Positions 49,479 through 62,420 of a DNA stretch of 64,000 nucleotides are shown here, one piece after another. The stretch's first letter is position 1. Each line of letters begins with the position of its first letter. Under the pieces are notes generated by a model. The model ran no database searches. It worked only from the letters and a program-made list of their open reading frames with translations, and had not been told where the DNA came from. Source of the DNA: Populus alba (lineage: Eukaryota > Streptophyta > Magnoliopsida > Malpighiales > Salicaceae); the NCBI RefSeq assembly GCF_005239225.2, contig NC_133289.1:15174889-15238888 (forward strand), given 5' to 3'. Made by a program: the position numbers and the translations under genes.

Positions 49479-52400
49479 TCATGGCTTCAGAGCGAGAGCA
49501 ATACCATACTTAGGGTTTGCTGCATGGGTGGCCTTCGAGTCATACTCGGCTGAAAAGGTTATCAGCGACTTGGGTCTCCATTCATGTTGGTATAGCATTG
49601 CAGACTTACCATTATCAGAGAATCGTGTTTTTACCACTGTAAATGGATCCACTGCATGAGAACTTCCAATGGTAAAACTGTTTTCAAGGGAGGAAAACCC
49701 ATGAGTCATTTCAGCAGCAACTGAATGGAAGGGATTCACTGAATGAACATAAGATGCCTTGAGAGTTTGTCCTTTGTCCGTCCTACATAGCAAAGATGAG
49801 TTCCAATTTAAAGGTGAGTCAATGCAGAACTTTAAACCAACAAATAGCAATCATTATCAGCACAAAGAAGCACAAACAAGTGATGCATTTTTAAAATGAA
49901 AATGACAATGACAATGACAACCCCTAATACCTATGAAGCATAATTAGCTGCTTCCGATGAGTTATGATTTCCAAGATCTCATTGAACTCACTAAGAATCA
50001 AGTCAGAATCCACGTGAAAGAGGATTTTATGGAACAAATCTTTATCGTTCAAGCACCATAAATGTTTTGAAAACCAGGGATGCATTTAATAAAGATATGG
50101 TGAATAGAAAGTGATTACTCATCATACAAGTCTCCAGTTGCAAGAATATCAACAGAATGTTTAACACTTAGTCAGGACTAATATATATGGTCATTCAGCT
50201 CTGATTCAGCATTATAATTCTTGCATTCAGGATCAACCTGCACAAGGTTTGCATGTAAAAACTCAAAGTCCTCAAGGCATTTTCATAATGTTAATTTAAT
50301 GACTTAAAAAGACTACCACAAGAATATATACTGAAAAAGAACAAGTACCTGAGATACTACAAAAACATCTAAAAACAGTAACTGCTGCATTTTAAGAATA
50401 TTCATTGTCTTTATATGGAGATTACTCAGCTTGGCAGCGGAAAAAAAAACCTTTTTTGCCTGGGTAACAACTATTGAAAGGCATTGCAAAAAACAGCCTG
50501 CCAATATGAGCCTAAAAAACAGAAGTGCCAATCTAAAATGTGAAAATACGAAACAGCTAAGCACCACTCTGACTTGTTTAACATAGTGTTAAGCACTCTG
50601 TTCACTGTCACATGTCACAAGTACCATGCAGGCCATACGGGATCTGACGTATCCAGAAATGCTCACAGCTAATTGGGTGTCCATATTTCATAGCAAAATA
50701 ACAATTTGGCAAATTTTACAAAAATGCAAATACCTTTTAAGACAAAAAGGCACAACATATAAAATATTAAAACAGGAGAAAGAATAAATACTCTTTTATA
50801 CAGAGATATCAAGCTTCCTGTATGCTTACAGTAAAAGTGCAGCAGAGAAATCTGGCTTGTTCAAGCCAATCCCAGCATTATACTTGATAAACGAAGAGGA
50901 AGCTGTATCAAATCCAACTTCACCGCCCAAACTAAGATCACTGCTTCCAATTGCAGCTGAGAAATCCAAAAGAGGATTTGGATTGAGGCCAATGCTTGAC
51001 TCCATGGCTGCATGATGATGAAAGTATTGCACATCCAGCTGAGGCACAACAGACAAGAATAATTCAGATTTTCAGCAAACCAATTCCTAAGGTTATCCAC
51101 GATTAGCAAGTGTTTCTGCAACAAAATGAAATCTAATGAAATTTTCTTAGTTGTCATGTTCTACCAACATCTTAAACCTATTCCAAATTAACTATTTTAA
51201 AAAAAATTGGTGCTTTCCACTGGTTCATCTTTTCAGGTAAATCTAGTTAATTTAAAGCAAGGAGGTTACATATACTCGCAAGGAAATATTGCCACAAATA
51301 TTTCACTTTTGTAATTCATTCTTATGGCCACAAATAAAGTAAAACATGGAATTACAGACTTCATTAAATGAATATAATAGATGGTTTTTTTCTACAGATT
51401 CATAGGAATCAGATTATCAAAAAATCCTACTTTAAGAGAGCTAGCAGGCCAGCAAGCAGTCATTACCACATAAGAGTTATCTAATCCGCCTGCCTCAATT
51501 CAGTTCTATAGTATCTCATGAAGTTTAAGGACCCCGGAGATGAAGTCATTCAGATTATTATTATAGTTATTCAGAACTTACACTCCAAATTCAAATGAAA
51601 GCATTATTTCAGCAACCGTATCTGAAAAATATAACCCTTGCTGGGCATCACACCAACCATGGTTGTTAAAAAAGTGTTTTAACACTAAAATCATCACAAT
51701 TTGGGATTTGAAATATGCTAAACATGTGTTTAAAATGTTGCAACCTTATCATTGCTGTTTGGCATTTCAGAACAATGGAGGCAGTTAACTTACATGCCAA
51801 CCATGTTTTGGGCCTTTTTCAAGTTAATGGCTCACTTAATTTACATTATTTCAAGTGTTTTAATGTCCTCTTAATTACCAACCTTTAAAGCTCAATTGCC
51901 TTATTTCAAGAAAAACCTCATCTGGCAAAGTTTGAAAGATTGTCATGTGCATGATCATAGGAATCATCAAAGCATGGCTGAAGGGTTTTTTTTTTTTTTT
52001 TTTTTTTTTTTTTGTGAGTGTGCATGTGTGTTTCTGGTTAGTGCTTATCAATTAGAGCTAAAAAAGGGTTTACTGATTTCATGATGAATTTGCCTTATGA
52101 TTTTTTTTTTCATATTTATAGCATAACTATTGGAGGACAATGATGATACAAAATATCGTAACAGCTGCAATCATGAATCTCCAAGTTCAACGGGAATTTT
52201 ACCTTTCACTTAATTATTTCACTAGGATACTGTTAGATCTGAGCTTAATCCTTGCTTTTTCCCACTTCTTCTACAAGCAGGTATTGCTTGTTTAATTCTA
52301 GTACTAACCATATTCTATTGGGGAAAACAATCATAAAAATATTATATTTGCTGCAATTATGAAGCTCCAAGTTCAACGGGTATTTTACCTTCCATTTATT

Positions 52401-55400
52401 TATTTGATTAGCCGCATTGTCAAGAGGCGATAAGGAGCTCACCTAGGCACTCCATGTGAGGTGAGGCCACAATGCCTTTATTAGCCTCAAGCAATGAATT
52501 TCAATGAACTGCTGCCTAGGTGAGCGCCTTATGAATGGGCATCAGGCATTAAAACAAGTGCTTGGATGAAATATTTCTTTTTAGGTTGGATTTTTCTTCT
52601 TCTTTTAACTGATTTAATTTTGGATCTATTTGTCCATTTTTTAATTTACCACAAGAAACAACTTGGGGGTATTTTTGTAAAAAAAAAAACATTAGGGTAA
52701 AGGAAGGACACTTGACGAGAAACATCAGCCACACTTTGCGTTGAACAAGGTTAGAGAACAACAACACTAAGTACAAAACAGGAAAGCATGAATGAAGATG
52801 TTTTTGAAAATTAATGAATAATGATGATAATATTTAAGCATGCTTTTTAATCTATTGGCTACTTGCTACTTTAAACTCTCTTATTTTGTTTTAAGGGTGC
52901 AAAAATATAACTTTATACGACTGTTATTGTATTTTATATATTTTTTTTATTTTCTAATGATCTAATCTTAATTGGGAAGCTATATATTTTAGATTTGTAT
53001 AATACAATATACTATTATACATATATATTTTTCTAATCTATAGCATATTGCCCTGGTTCATTTGGGCAAGTGCCTCGGGCATTTTACAGGCTTGGCACCT
53101 TTTAGTGCCTTTCGCCTTTGACAACATTGGATTAGGGTATTATGAAATAGATCAATTCAATCACTTGTTTATATTACCATCTTTTACAAGCAGCAATAGC
53201 TTGTTTAGTTTTATTGAGCTTCATGCCTTCTTTAGTTATTTAAAACTTTAGGTTGAGTTGCAAATCACATTAAATAATAGGATGGTACATCTCCTTGTAA
53301 CAAGTAAAAGGAAACTGTCAGTGCCCAATTATGGACCAAATTAATGACAACTAGATAGACTTTCCATTTTAAGCAACATGAAAAGGCTCTATATAGTATA
53401 CAGTGATGACAAGATTACCAAATTCTGAAAGTAGCAAAAAATACTGGCACTCATGCAAGGAACAAATAAGTTCTGAAACAAATGCATCTCTGACAGTTCC
53501 AAGCAGCGTGCAATTTATTTAATTTTTTGTTGCACAATTGAAAATGCACTGACCTTGCCAGACTTGTGATCAGGTATTTTGAAACTAAATGCTGCTTTAG
53601 TGCTGGGTAAAATGTCATTGACAGTCACTTTGGTAGACACCTGTCAAAGAGCAACACAGAGAAACAGATTAGCATGGTATCAAGGCATGCTTCAATGCAA
53701 ATAATGGAGCATTGACAGTATGTCCAAAAGACCATAGCAAGAGTAAGAAATTAATTTTAGCTAGGTGAGTGAAAAAGCCATAAATTTAGATTCAATACTA
53801 GAACTTCTCTCCTTACGTTAGAATAGGTATCAACTTTCACATCCACAACAGTATTTTTGCTCTTGTACAATGTATTTATATCACCAACAAAAACTTCATC
53901 CTTCTTCAAACCTGTAGCTGTAAAGCCCTGCACATGCATTTTAAAGATAAAATTAGATAGTATCACAACCTCATCATTCGAACTCTAAATGCTTTTTTTA
54001 AGAAACAATAACAACAAAATTTATTCATGAATGAAGTCCTTTTTCCAACAAAAAGGAGCACAATGGCAACCTTAAATGCCCACATGCTATAAATACATTA
54101 AGTATTTAACACACAGAAAAGTTAATTCTGCACAATCCACTGGCACGCCCAATCAGACTTCATCTAATTTCTTTCATCAATTATCTTCAATACTCCGAAA
54201 ATCAAAGATGCATTCAATGACTGGTGTGCTTAAAATTCATTTGGATTTTTTCTCAATACGTGCAAATAAATTAATGATGTTGAAGAAAAAATTGGCCCCA
54301 AGGTGGGAGAAGCTGGTGAGTTATGATTAAAAAAAAAAAAAAAACACTTTTGCTCCAACTACCAAAACATGGAATATAGCATTTGAATTGAAGTATAACC
54401 AACCTCTTCAAAACGAAGTATGTTCCCATTGTAAAGTAAATTATTCAGTTCATTTTGAGCGCCTTGAGGAAAAAAAGAAAGAAGAAAGAGCTGCAAAGAT
54501 GGACCACTGAACTATTCTTTATCCAATAGAACTACTATATTCTAGAATCTTATTTATCCCAGACTGATGCCTCACAAGTACATAATCATTACAGTAATAA
54601 CATATAAAAAAATACAATAGAATCAAGCAAAATATTTGAATAGTTAAAATGGCTCAATTCCATAACAAGAGAGTTAAGTAAAACAGTATATTAAAGCATT
54701 TGGTGTCAAATCTGAAATAAACCAGAAAAACATGTCCCATACAGCTAAATATTATTACAAAAAGCACCAAACAAATTAGCAGCATGGATAATGACCACCT
54801 TAAACAGCTAGATGTTATTACGAAAGGAATTAAATAAATTAGCAACTTAAATAAGGAAAAGTAAAATTCAATGGTACCATTCCAGTAGAACTCAGAATTG
54901 ACAGGGTAAACTTGTGATCATAGTTGTAATCTTTGGTCAGAAGATCTGCATAAGATAAGCAATGTTTGCAAGAAATTAGAATTTGTATCCATAGCCAAAT
55001 TGAAAAGCCTAATTCAGTTACCACAGAAGCAAACAATGACAGACATTATACATGAAAAGTTGCTATAACTAAGGAAAAAGAATGTAGCAAGAGAAGTCTT
55101 TTGTAGTGTATGACAATCTGGGCATCCAGGACAAGCATTTGACTGTAATATTTGGGTTTAGACATGATTCTATTGATGTTACAAGGTCATTTATCATATC
55201 CATAACAATGAAGCTCCACCATGGATGCAGTATACATCTGAATTCCATGCGTACTCCACACAAAGGTGCTAAGTACCATGAGTTGTATTACATTTCATAG
55301 CATCAATACCTAAAATATTCTACAGGCAGGATTGCTACCTGAAGTCCAAAGGCATAGTCACAGGTATTTTCTGCCCAAATGGTGTAATGTGTTACTTAAG

Positions 55401-55701
55401 GTAATATAAATAAAGGGTGGAATTAATTTCCACTTCAACAGTTTAATAAGAAAAGGTACCTTTATCTATCCTACCATAAAAATTGATCAAACTTGATTTC
55501 AACAATAAACACCATATTAAACCATTAAGCATTAACACATATACACAGATGAACAAATCAAAACATGCATGTGCTAGCATAGACGAGCATATCTAGTATC
55601 TCAAGAACATATGACCGAATGGTTCCTAGTAAACATATTATATAAGAGATACCTTTGGCTCTTTTGCCAATATCTGAAAACGGAGCTGGTTTGCTGCCCA
55701 T
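49479..55701 (-). CDS. VDAC4: VDAC4-like mitochondrial outer-membrane porin
   Basis: Six coding exons on the minus strand: 55653-55701, 54878-54945, 53817-53927, 53554-53640, 50830-51038 and 49479-49782 (TGA). All introns are GT-AG, phases agree, and the total of 828 bp encodes 275 residues, the usual VDAC length. The protein starts MGSKPAPFSDIGKRAKDLL (N-terminal helix), contains GLK at 45-47 and IPDHKSGKLDVQYFHHHA in mid-barrel, and ends HEWRPKSLITFSAEYDSKA then GIALALKP, the conserved porin C-terminus. The MGS start and the FKIPDHKSGKLDVQY block place it with Arabidopsis VDAC4 (At5g57490) rather than VDAC1-3. It forms the 19-strand voltage-gated channel for metabolites across the mitochondrial outer membrane. 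An upstream untranslated exon is inferred separately. The 2.5-kb fourth coding intron holds a transposon-like insertion (52412-53130). Confidence 0.96.
51987..52014. repeat. Poly-T tract in a VDAC intron
   Basis: An uninterrupted T run of about 27 bases (poly-A on the transcribed minus strand). Confidence 0.9.
52166..52411. repeat. Tandem duplication (about 186-bp period) in a VDAC intron
   Basis: TGCAATCATGAATCTCCAAG at 52166 recurs as TGCAATTATGAAGCTCCAAG at 52352, each followed by TTCAACGGG(A/T)ATTTTACCTT. The second unit is interrupted by the 52412-53130 insertion and resumes at 53131 (ACAAGCAGCAATAGCTTGTT matches ACAAGCAGGTATTGCTTGTT of unit 1). Confidence 0.8.
52412..53130. mobile_element. 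Non-autonomous DNA element (MITE-like) in a VDAC intron
   Basis: 719 bp with related ends: the left starts CCGCATTGTCAAGAGGCGA, and the right read in reverse starts CCAATGTTGTCAAAGGCGA. ATTAG flanks both sides (52407-52411 and 53131-53135). Interior edges carry CTAGGCAC/GTGCC-type words in inverted fashion; no coding was seen. The neighbouring tandem unit lacks the insertion and acts as an empty site. Superfamily unassigned. Confidence 0.65.
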
Positions 55702-55734
55702 CTTTAATCACGACAAATGAATTGCCAACTATAC

Positions 55735-56540
55735 CCTGTTAAACCAAAACAATGCACATTAGCCACAGACCAAAAAGAAGACTTCTATCAGCTAAAAAGG
55801 AAGTAAAAAAAGATAGAAGTCCTCGAAAATACACGTGCACTGCATCAACATACCTAGGTACACAAACCACCATTAACATCAAAATGAGAATGAAAAAAAA
55901 TATATCTTAAAACAAAAGGACACGGCCATAAACAGCAATCACATCCACCTTTTCCACGACCATTTAAGCACTGCGACTAAGTTTCTACTGCTTAAACTCC
56001 TCTATAATAGATTACACTTTAAAGAAGTTTCCAACACAACTAGCAGGATTTTGCAAACCTCCATACGGAAATGTTCTCTTTGCAACTAGCAAAATATTTG
56101 CAGATGCATTACTGGATCAAAATAATTTGCAAGCAACAAGAAAAAGGGTAACAAGGCATCAACATAAACACTGATTTCAAACCATAACAATAATAATAGA
56201 AACCCTAGCTTAAGAAATAATTAAATAGGATATTTATCAAATATCTTTCCTGTGTCTCGTTTATATATGCAATTAAATTAATGACAAAAAAAAAAAAAAA
56301 ACAAAATATCGATTCGATTTAATTAGATTTAATTTCTTTCACACGGTGCTCAAGTGAAAAATCAAATTAAAAATAAAAAGGAAAATAATAAATAAATCAG
56401 AATAGAGTAGGAAAATGTACTATAACCTTAAAACCAATATTTGAATATCCATACACGAGAAAGAGAGATGCTTACAAAGGAGAGAAGTGAACGGAATGAA
56501 ATAGAAAGCGCCAATGATCGCCGACAAGCTCGGCGGCTCT
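55735..56540 (-). other. VDAC 5'UTR exon 1, 5'UTR intron and leader
   Basis: An acceptor-like TTTAACAG is followed by GGTATAG at 55735, 34 bases before the ATG. Upstream a donor-like CTTT/GTAAGC at 56475-56476 closes an untranslated exon of CT-rich leader sequence reaching to about 56540. The 5'UTR intron would be 55736-56475 (740 bp). This follows from splice sites and the TATA box; no transcript was available. Confidence 0.55.
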
Positions 56541-56562
56541 CGTGGCGGATTCAGGCGGCGGC

Positions 56563-56569
56563 TTATATA
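56563..56569 (-). promoter_or_regulatory. Probable TATA box of VDAC
   Basis: TATATAA on the minus strand, about 90 bases upstream of the inferred untranslated-exon donor, in a GC-richer promoter segment. Confidence 0.5.
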
Positions 56570-56699
56570 TGAAATGGCCAAAGAATAAGTAGAAGTGGTA
56601 TTTAAATTTGAATGGTGCAGTAGTAGGGACCAAAGGAAGGCCAAGGTCAAAGACGCGACAATTCGAAGAGGGGGTGATTTGGTTACTTAATGGTGAGAT

Positions 56700-58614
56700 A
56701 GATAGAACAGTCGTGGATCTCGATTGGAGAGGGGTTTTTAAATAAATATAAATTGAGAGTTTTTTATTTTATTTTATTGTGAGGCAGTGAGGTTGGGTGG
56801 GTCTGTTTTTGCGGATTATTAGTTTTTAAAAAAAATTATTTTTTTTTATTTTTAAATATTTTTAATAGGATAGTCTCAAAAATATTTTTTTTAATATATT
56901 TTTTAGATAAAACTTACTTCTAAAAATAACTATTATTATAACACCAAACATTATCATAACAAGTTAATAATTATAAAAGTATAAGTTAAAATAAAATATT
57001 TATATTTAAAATCTGTTTATTTTTGCATTTCAAAAATATTTTAAAAAAAAATTAAATATTTTTGTTTCAAATTAGTTTTTTGATATTTTTTGAATTATTT
57101 TAATGTAATAATATTAAAAATAAATTTTTTAAAAAAATATATATTATTTTAATACATTTTTAAGAATAAAATATATTAAAAAATAATAATAAAAAAAATC
57201 TTAATTTTTTTAATAAAATGAGTTGGAGGCCTTAAAAGATCAAAAGGGGTAGTTCGGCCTGAGATTATGCAATTATTCCTTCTAGTTCGCACAACACTTA
57301 GCAAATGGCAACCCATATAAATTTATAAATTTATAGTTATTAAATCTAATCTCACAAAGTTAATAATTATAAAAGTATAAGTTATAAAATCTTTAAAAAT
57401 TTTATTTAAAAAATAATATTTAAAGATTTTTTTAAGAATAAAAACTAAAATTTGATCAGATTACGAATTAACCAGATCAACTTTAAATTATTTTTTTATT
57501 GATACTAAAGTTGAGTTGATTTCGAGTTAATTGATCAAATTAAATTGTGTTTAATAATAATGTATAACTTCATTTCATTGCTTTTTTTTTTTAATATTCG
57601 TGATTTCTTTTTTCAGATATATCTTCATCATCAATTTGTATTTTATTTAAAATATTTTTAGGCAATTTTCTCATATCAGAATTATTTTTTTTATTTTTTT
57701 TGTTGATGATTTTTTTAAATCCCATAACATGTTTTTATTATAATATATTTCCATAACATTTTTATAATTTGTAGAAAAAGCTATCCCAACCTCAAGAGTC
57801 TTCCTCACTTACCTATTCAACTTCATTAAAACCATAACTCTAGGGGATTTGTTTTTATTCCAAGGAGCTACTGTTAACACTAAGCAAAAATACTATCTTT
57901 CAGTTTTCAAAACCCTTGGAACCATCATTAAAACACCAACCTCAGTCTCCACAAATCATCAGAAGCTCTCCTCCATTTGTCCAAACCCTATACTATCATT
58001 TAAAACCTTAGCCTTTACCTTATTTTAGATCATGTTTTGGGATCGAAAGAACAGCCATGTGAACTTCTCCCTTGCTTATCTTTGTTATATAAGAAGGAAA
58101 AGTTTGGTTTCGGGCAAAATGCCTGAAGGTCGGTCCAAGTTGAGTGTAAGTGTGACCTTGCAGTGACTGTTATATATGTTATTTCCATCTCTATAAGAAA
58201 GTTTTCAAGGGAGCTTAGGCTACAAAAAGGAACGCAGAAGAACTGAGGGATGTGAGATGAGAGGAAACAAGTGCTTTAAGCTAATTGTAATGTAAACATA
58301 CGTGCTTTCTTTTTTAGTTGGTATATATATATTTTTTATTAATATAGATATCCGGACTAGTTTGCGTGTCCTTTGACTAATTTTACGGGCCCTAAAATTA
58401 ACAATCATGTAAATCTTTAATGATCATTATATGAGTAATCACAAAACTAAAACTTAAGACTATAAAAAAAAACAAACCTTTTAATTTCATGCTATTACCA
58501 CCACCCTCTTTTTAGTTGGTATTGCAAGAGGAAGTAATGACATGTTAGCGCATTTTATTAGGAGAATAACACGTGTTTGATTGGGCTAGGGGGTTTTTTC
58601 TTTTTAGATTAGTA
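56700..58614. other. AT-rich intergenic DNA
   Basis: Strongly AT-rich to about 57700. A less AT-rich stretch (57780-58260) contains no recognisable frame. A dispersed repeat copy lies at 58338-58516. Confidence 0.55.
58338..58516 (+). repeat. Dispersed repeat, copy 2 (partner at 5457-5634)
   Basis: Aligns with 5457-5634 on the same strand, beginning ATTAATATAGATAT and ending at the CTATTACCACCACCC block. Divergent, with an A-run replacing part of the core. Confidence 0.5.
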
Positions 58615-60831
58615 CTAGTTACATGCCCCGCGCGATGCCGCGGGTCAATTATTTTTTGCATTTCAAAAATAGCCAAGATCTAAAAGTGTTAGGTTTTTTT
58701 GTAAAGTTATACCCAAGAGTCTTAGTTTTGATTACATCGCTTGATCCAAGAGTAATGTTTATAATATTAATAATAACATTAAACTTGAGTTAACCCTTAG
58801 CATAAAAGTGTCTGGACTACAATACCAGATCCAATAGCATTGGACGTGGGTCTGGCTGCAAGGTCATGTCATAAAAGTATAATAATTAAATAGATTAGTT
58901 AAAAAAAAAAAAACCAACAGGAAAAAAAAAACTAATGAGAAAAAAGAAAAAAAAAAATGTGAATTAATTGGTTTAACCCTTCAAACTAGGTTAACTCGTC
59001 ATACCTTGAATTCGCATCATGAAAGTTTGATAATTAAAAAAAATATAAATAAATTAATGGGTTAACCCAGAATTAACTGGGTTAACTCGTCAAACCAGGT
59101 TAACATGTCAAACCCGGAATCCGTGTAATGAAAATTTGATAACTAAATAGAAAAAAATTTAACATTAACAATTTAAATTAAATGAAAAAAATTAATTAAA
59201 AAAAACAAAAGGCATTAGCCTTTTCACTGTGAACTGCACTGTGCAGTCCACAATCAAAGGCATAAAAGCAACAAAAAAACAAAAAAAAACTAAAGGCATC
59301 AGCCAAAAACTACTTAGAAAAAAAAATTAATATTAATAAACTAAATTAATTAAATAAAATTAATTAAAAAGAAAAAAAAAAAAAATCTAAGAAGAAAAAA
59401 AACTAAATATGAAGAAATATAATATTAACAAACTAAACTAAACAAAAAAAAAATAATTAAAAAAAAAAAGCAAAAAAAATTTCAGGTTAACTTGTCAAAC
59501 AAAGTTAACCCGTTAAACCCGGAATCCGTGTCATGAATGTCTGGTAACTAAATAAAAAAAAAAAGTGAACATTAACAAACTAAACTAAACAAAAATTAAT
59601 TAATTAAAAAGAAAAAAAATCCGGGTTAACTCGTCAAACCATGCTAACCTTTAAACCCAGGATCTGTGTCATGAAAGTCTGATAACTAAATAAAAAAAAA
59701 TTAACATTAACAAACTAAATTAAACAAAAACATTTATGAAAATAATAATAATAAAAATTGACGGGTCAACCCGGAATTAACTTGGTTCACCCGTGAAACC
59801 AGGTTTACCCGTGAAACTCAGGATATGTGTCATGAAAATCTAATAACTAAATAGAAAGAAATTTAACATTAACAAACTAAACTAAATGAAAAAAATTAAT
59901 TAAAAAGAATAAAAAGCAAAAAAAAAATTCTATTTTAACTTGTCAAACCAAGTTAACCCGTTAAATCCGGTAAATGTGTCATAAAAATCTGACAACTAAA
60001 TAAAAAAATTAAACATTAATAAAATAAATTAAACAAAAATTTTTGTTAAAAAAAAAAAACAAAGGAAGAAGCAAAAAAAAATCCCAAAAAACATAAAAAA
60101 AAAAACAGTTAAAAAAACTAAGACAACTTAAAAAAAAAGGCCTAAGAAATCAGTGTTTTTACTGTGGAAATAAAAAAATTAATTAAAAAGAAAAACCAGA
60201 AAAAAAAAAAAATTTGAGTTAACCTGTTAAACCTAGAATGTGTGTTATAAAAGTTTGAAATAGAAAAAAATTTAACATCAACAAAAATTATTTTAAAAAA
60301 AAATCCATTAAAAAAAAAATAAAAAAATGAAGAAAAAGAAAAGCTAAAAGTAAAAAAAAAAAAAAAATCTGAATTAATTGGGTTAACCCTCAAACTAAGT
60401 TAACTTGTTAAACCTGAGATTCGCGTCATGAAAGTTTGATAACTGCATAGAAAAAAAAATTAACGAGTTAACCCATAATTAATTTGGTTAACCTATGAAA
60501 CCAGGTTAACCCATAATTAATTAAACAAAAAAATTAACTAAAAAGAAAAAAAAAAAATCTGGGTTAACCTATTAAACCCGGAATGCGTGTTATAAAAGTT
60601 TGAGATAAAAAAAAATTTAATATTAACAAAAAAAATTTAAAACATATCCATTAAAAAAAAAAAAAGAAAAAATGAAGAAAAAAAAAAAAAAAAAAACAAA
60701 AGTAAAAAGTAAAAAAAAAAACACGAAAAAAAAAGTCAACTCAGTTAAAAAAAAAAAAAAAAAAAAAAACACAAAACAGCAGGGATCAGTATTTTCCCGT
60801 GGAGTGCACTTTTTTATCTATATATAATAGC
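58615..60831 (-). mobile_element. Probable non-autonomous Helitron with A-rich tandem repeats
   Basis: On the minus strand the element ends with a GC hairpin (CCCGCG-GCATCG-CGCGGG, 58627-58644), an eight-base spacer and CTAG (58615-58618) followed by T, the Helitron 3' signature. The 5' end is tentatively at 60831, where the minus strand reads GCTATTATATATAG (a TC to GC change would explain the missing TC). The interior is an A-rich degenerate array with no coding. Confidence 0.5.
58960..60620. repeat. Degenerate A-rich repeat array
   Basis: A composite phrase of GGTTAACCCGTCAAACCCGG-like sequence, then GTGTCATGAAAGTCTGATAA and AACATTAACAAACTAAAC, recurs roughly every 110-180 bases (for example near 59100, 59510, 59640, 59800, 59950). 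Units are separated by poly-A stretches and diverge by substitutions and indels. Confidence 0.7.
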
Positions 60832-60899
60832 TTAACTTTTGTTTCTTTAGGCATAAGAAAGGACGTCTTTTAAGTCCTTTTCTGGAATGATTACAAGTT

Positions 60900-61520
60900 T
60901 AGCTCCAAGTCTTGGTTTTGGATGCGGAGAAGGGGATGGGACAGTGTTCACAGGGGAAGAAGACGGGTCGGGGAAGATCGGTCTGGGCGTGGTCTTCGGG
61001 TGGCTTGTTTGAGGGAGAAGGAAGTGCAGTGGTTAGAGGGGTCTGTGTGGGGGAGAAAGATTCCAGCCGGAGGGAGAGGGACGGCTGGCTTGGTAGAGAT
61101 AGATTTTAGGATTAGATTTTCCTTTTTTTTAAATATATTTTCTTTTAAAATTTCCCCTCCTTCTTTTATATGAGTTGAAAGCTTATTATTTATAGGTAAA
61201 ATGTACTTTGGATCTAAAAATTGATCCCTCAACTTTTTTTTTTTTTTTGTAAGTTTTGATTTTTTTGATTTTTTTGAAATTTTCTTATCAATATCGTCCT
61301 CCAATAGAAAAATTAATGATGATTTTTAAAAATAATGTGTTAAAAGTTGAACGTGTTCCAAAGATCTTTAAAAATTTAAATTCTTTTGAGACGATGCTAA
61401 AAATATTAAAAAAGATAAAAATATATTAAAAATATATTTTTTGAATTTTCGTTGTTTTTCTCTATTTTTGAATTTTTTAAAAAATTTATTAAAATATAAA
61501 TTAAAAATTAAGTAGCAACA
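60900..61520 (-). mobile_element. Diverged LTR fragment of the LARD family
   Basis: Read on the minus strand from 61520 this begins TGTTGCTACTTAATTTTT and tracks the LARD LTR through AAAAATAGAG, ACAACGAAAAT, GCATCGTCT (LARD: ACGTCGTCT), AGAATTTAAATTTTTAA, GTTGAGGGA(C/T)CAA and the TATAAATA box, then enters a C-rich block (60900-61110) like that in the LARD LTR. Only the first third of an LTR is recognisable. Ends below about 60900 are not defined. Confidence 0.75.
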
Positions 61521-62000
61521 GATGTAATGGTTTGCTTCCTATGCTCTTAAGTCTCTTGTATTATATGCCACAAGTTTTCTCTTTGATTTTTTAGACAAAA
61601 CATCATACGTGTTGGACAAAAAGAGGTATGGTTTGTTTTGGTAAACCTCTATTTTAAGCTTGCATGTGCGTGTGTGGCATGATAGCGTGTTGCTTGACAG
61701 GCCAACTCTTATCGAACTCCACTAGGTTTTAGGGATGGTTTAAGATATAACAAGCAAAAGCAGAAGGCAATATAACCGGAAAATATCATTGTCATTTTTA
61801 AGTTTATTTTGTCCTAGTTTCCTACACATAAGAAAATAAAAATAAATAAATAAGGGAGGATTTTTTTTTTATTAATTTGACATGGCCAGTCCTTCATAAA
61901 TACTTTTTAGAAAAATTCATTTTATCATGTTTAGCATTGTACAATAAAAGTATTTGTGTTTTTTTTTTGGTATTTTTACAAAAAAAAAAAATAAAAAAAA

Positions 62001-62275
62001 ATGGTTTATCATTTTTCATGTATTTTTTTAACTTTATAACAAGTTTATAAAGCTCATTGAAACTTGATCCAAATTAAAAGGTCTATTAGGTTGATATACC
62101 TAAAATCTTCAACAACAAAAAACCCTAAATAAAAAAAATGATTTATCATTTTTCATGTATTTTTGAACTTTATAACAAGTTTATAAAGCTTATTGAAACT
62201 TAATCCAAATTAAAAAGTCTATTAGGCCGATATACCCAAAATCTTCAACAACAAAAAAAAAAACCCTTAACTTGG
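62001..62275 (+). repeat. Tandem duplication with a 137-bp period
   Basis: ATG(G/A)TTTATCATTTTTCATG starts at 62001 and 62138. Both units continue through AACAAGTTTATAAAGCT and AAAATCTTCAACAACAAAAA with only a few substitutions. Confidence 0.88.
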
Positions 62276-62420
62276 TTTTTCCTAAAACCCATTATAAAAA
62301 TTGTTTTTCTATTCAATTTTAAGATTTAAGGTAAATGGACTCACAACGACTTGTTGCCTTGTGTATTAAGTAAGGTAGCAAGTTCCCTTAATTTTTTATA
62401 CAATAAAAGTTTTTTAGTTT

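Noticed and set aside
60142..60393. Phe-rich minus-strand frame
   Set aside because: It is poly-A/T sequence in the Helitron-like repeat array and has no coding character.
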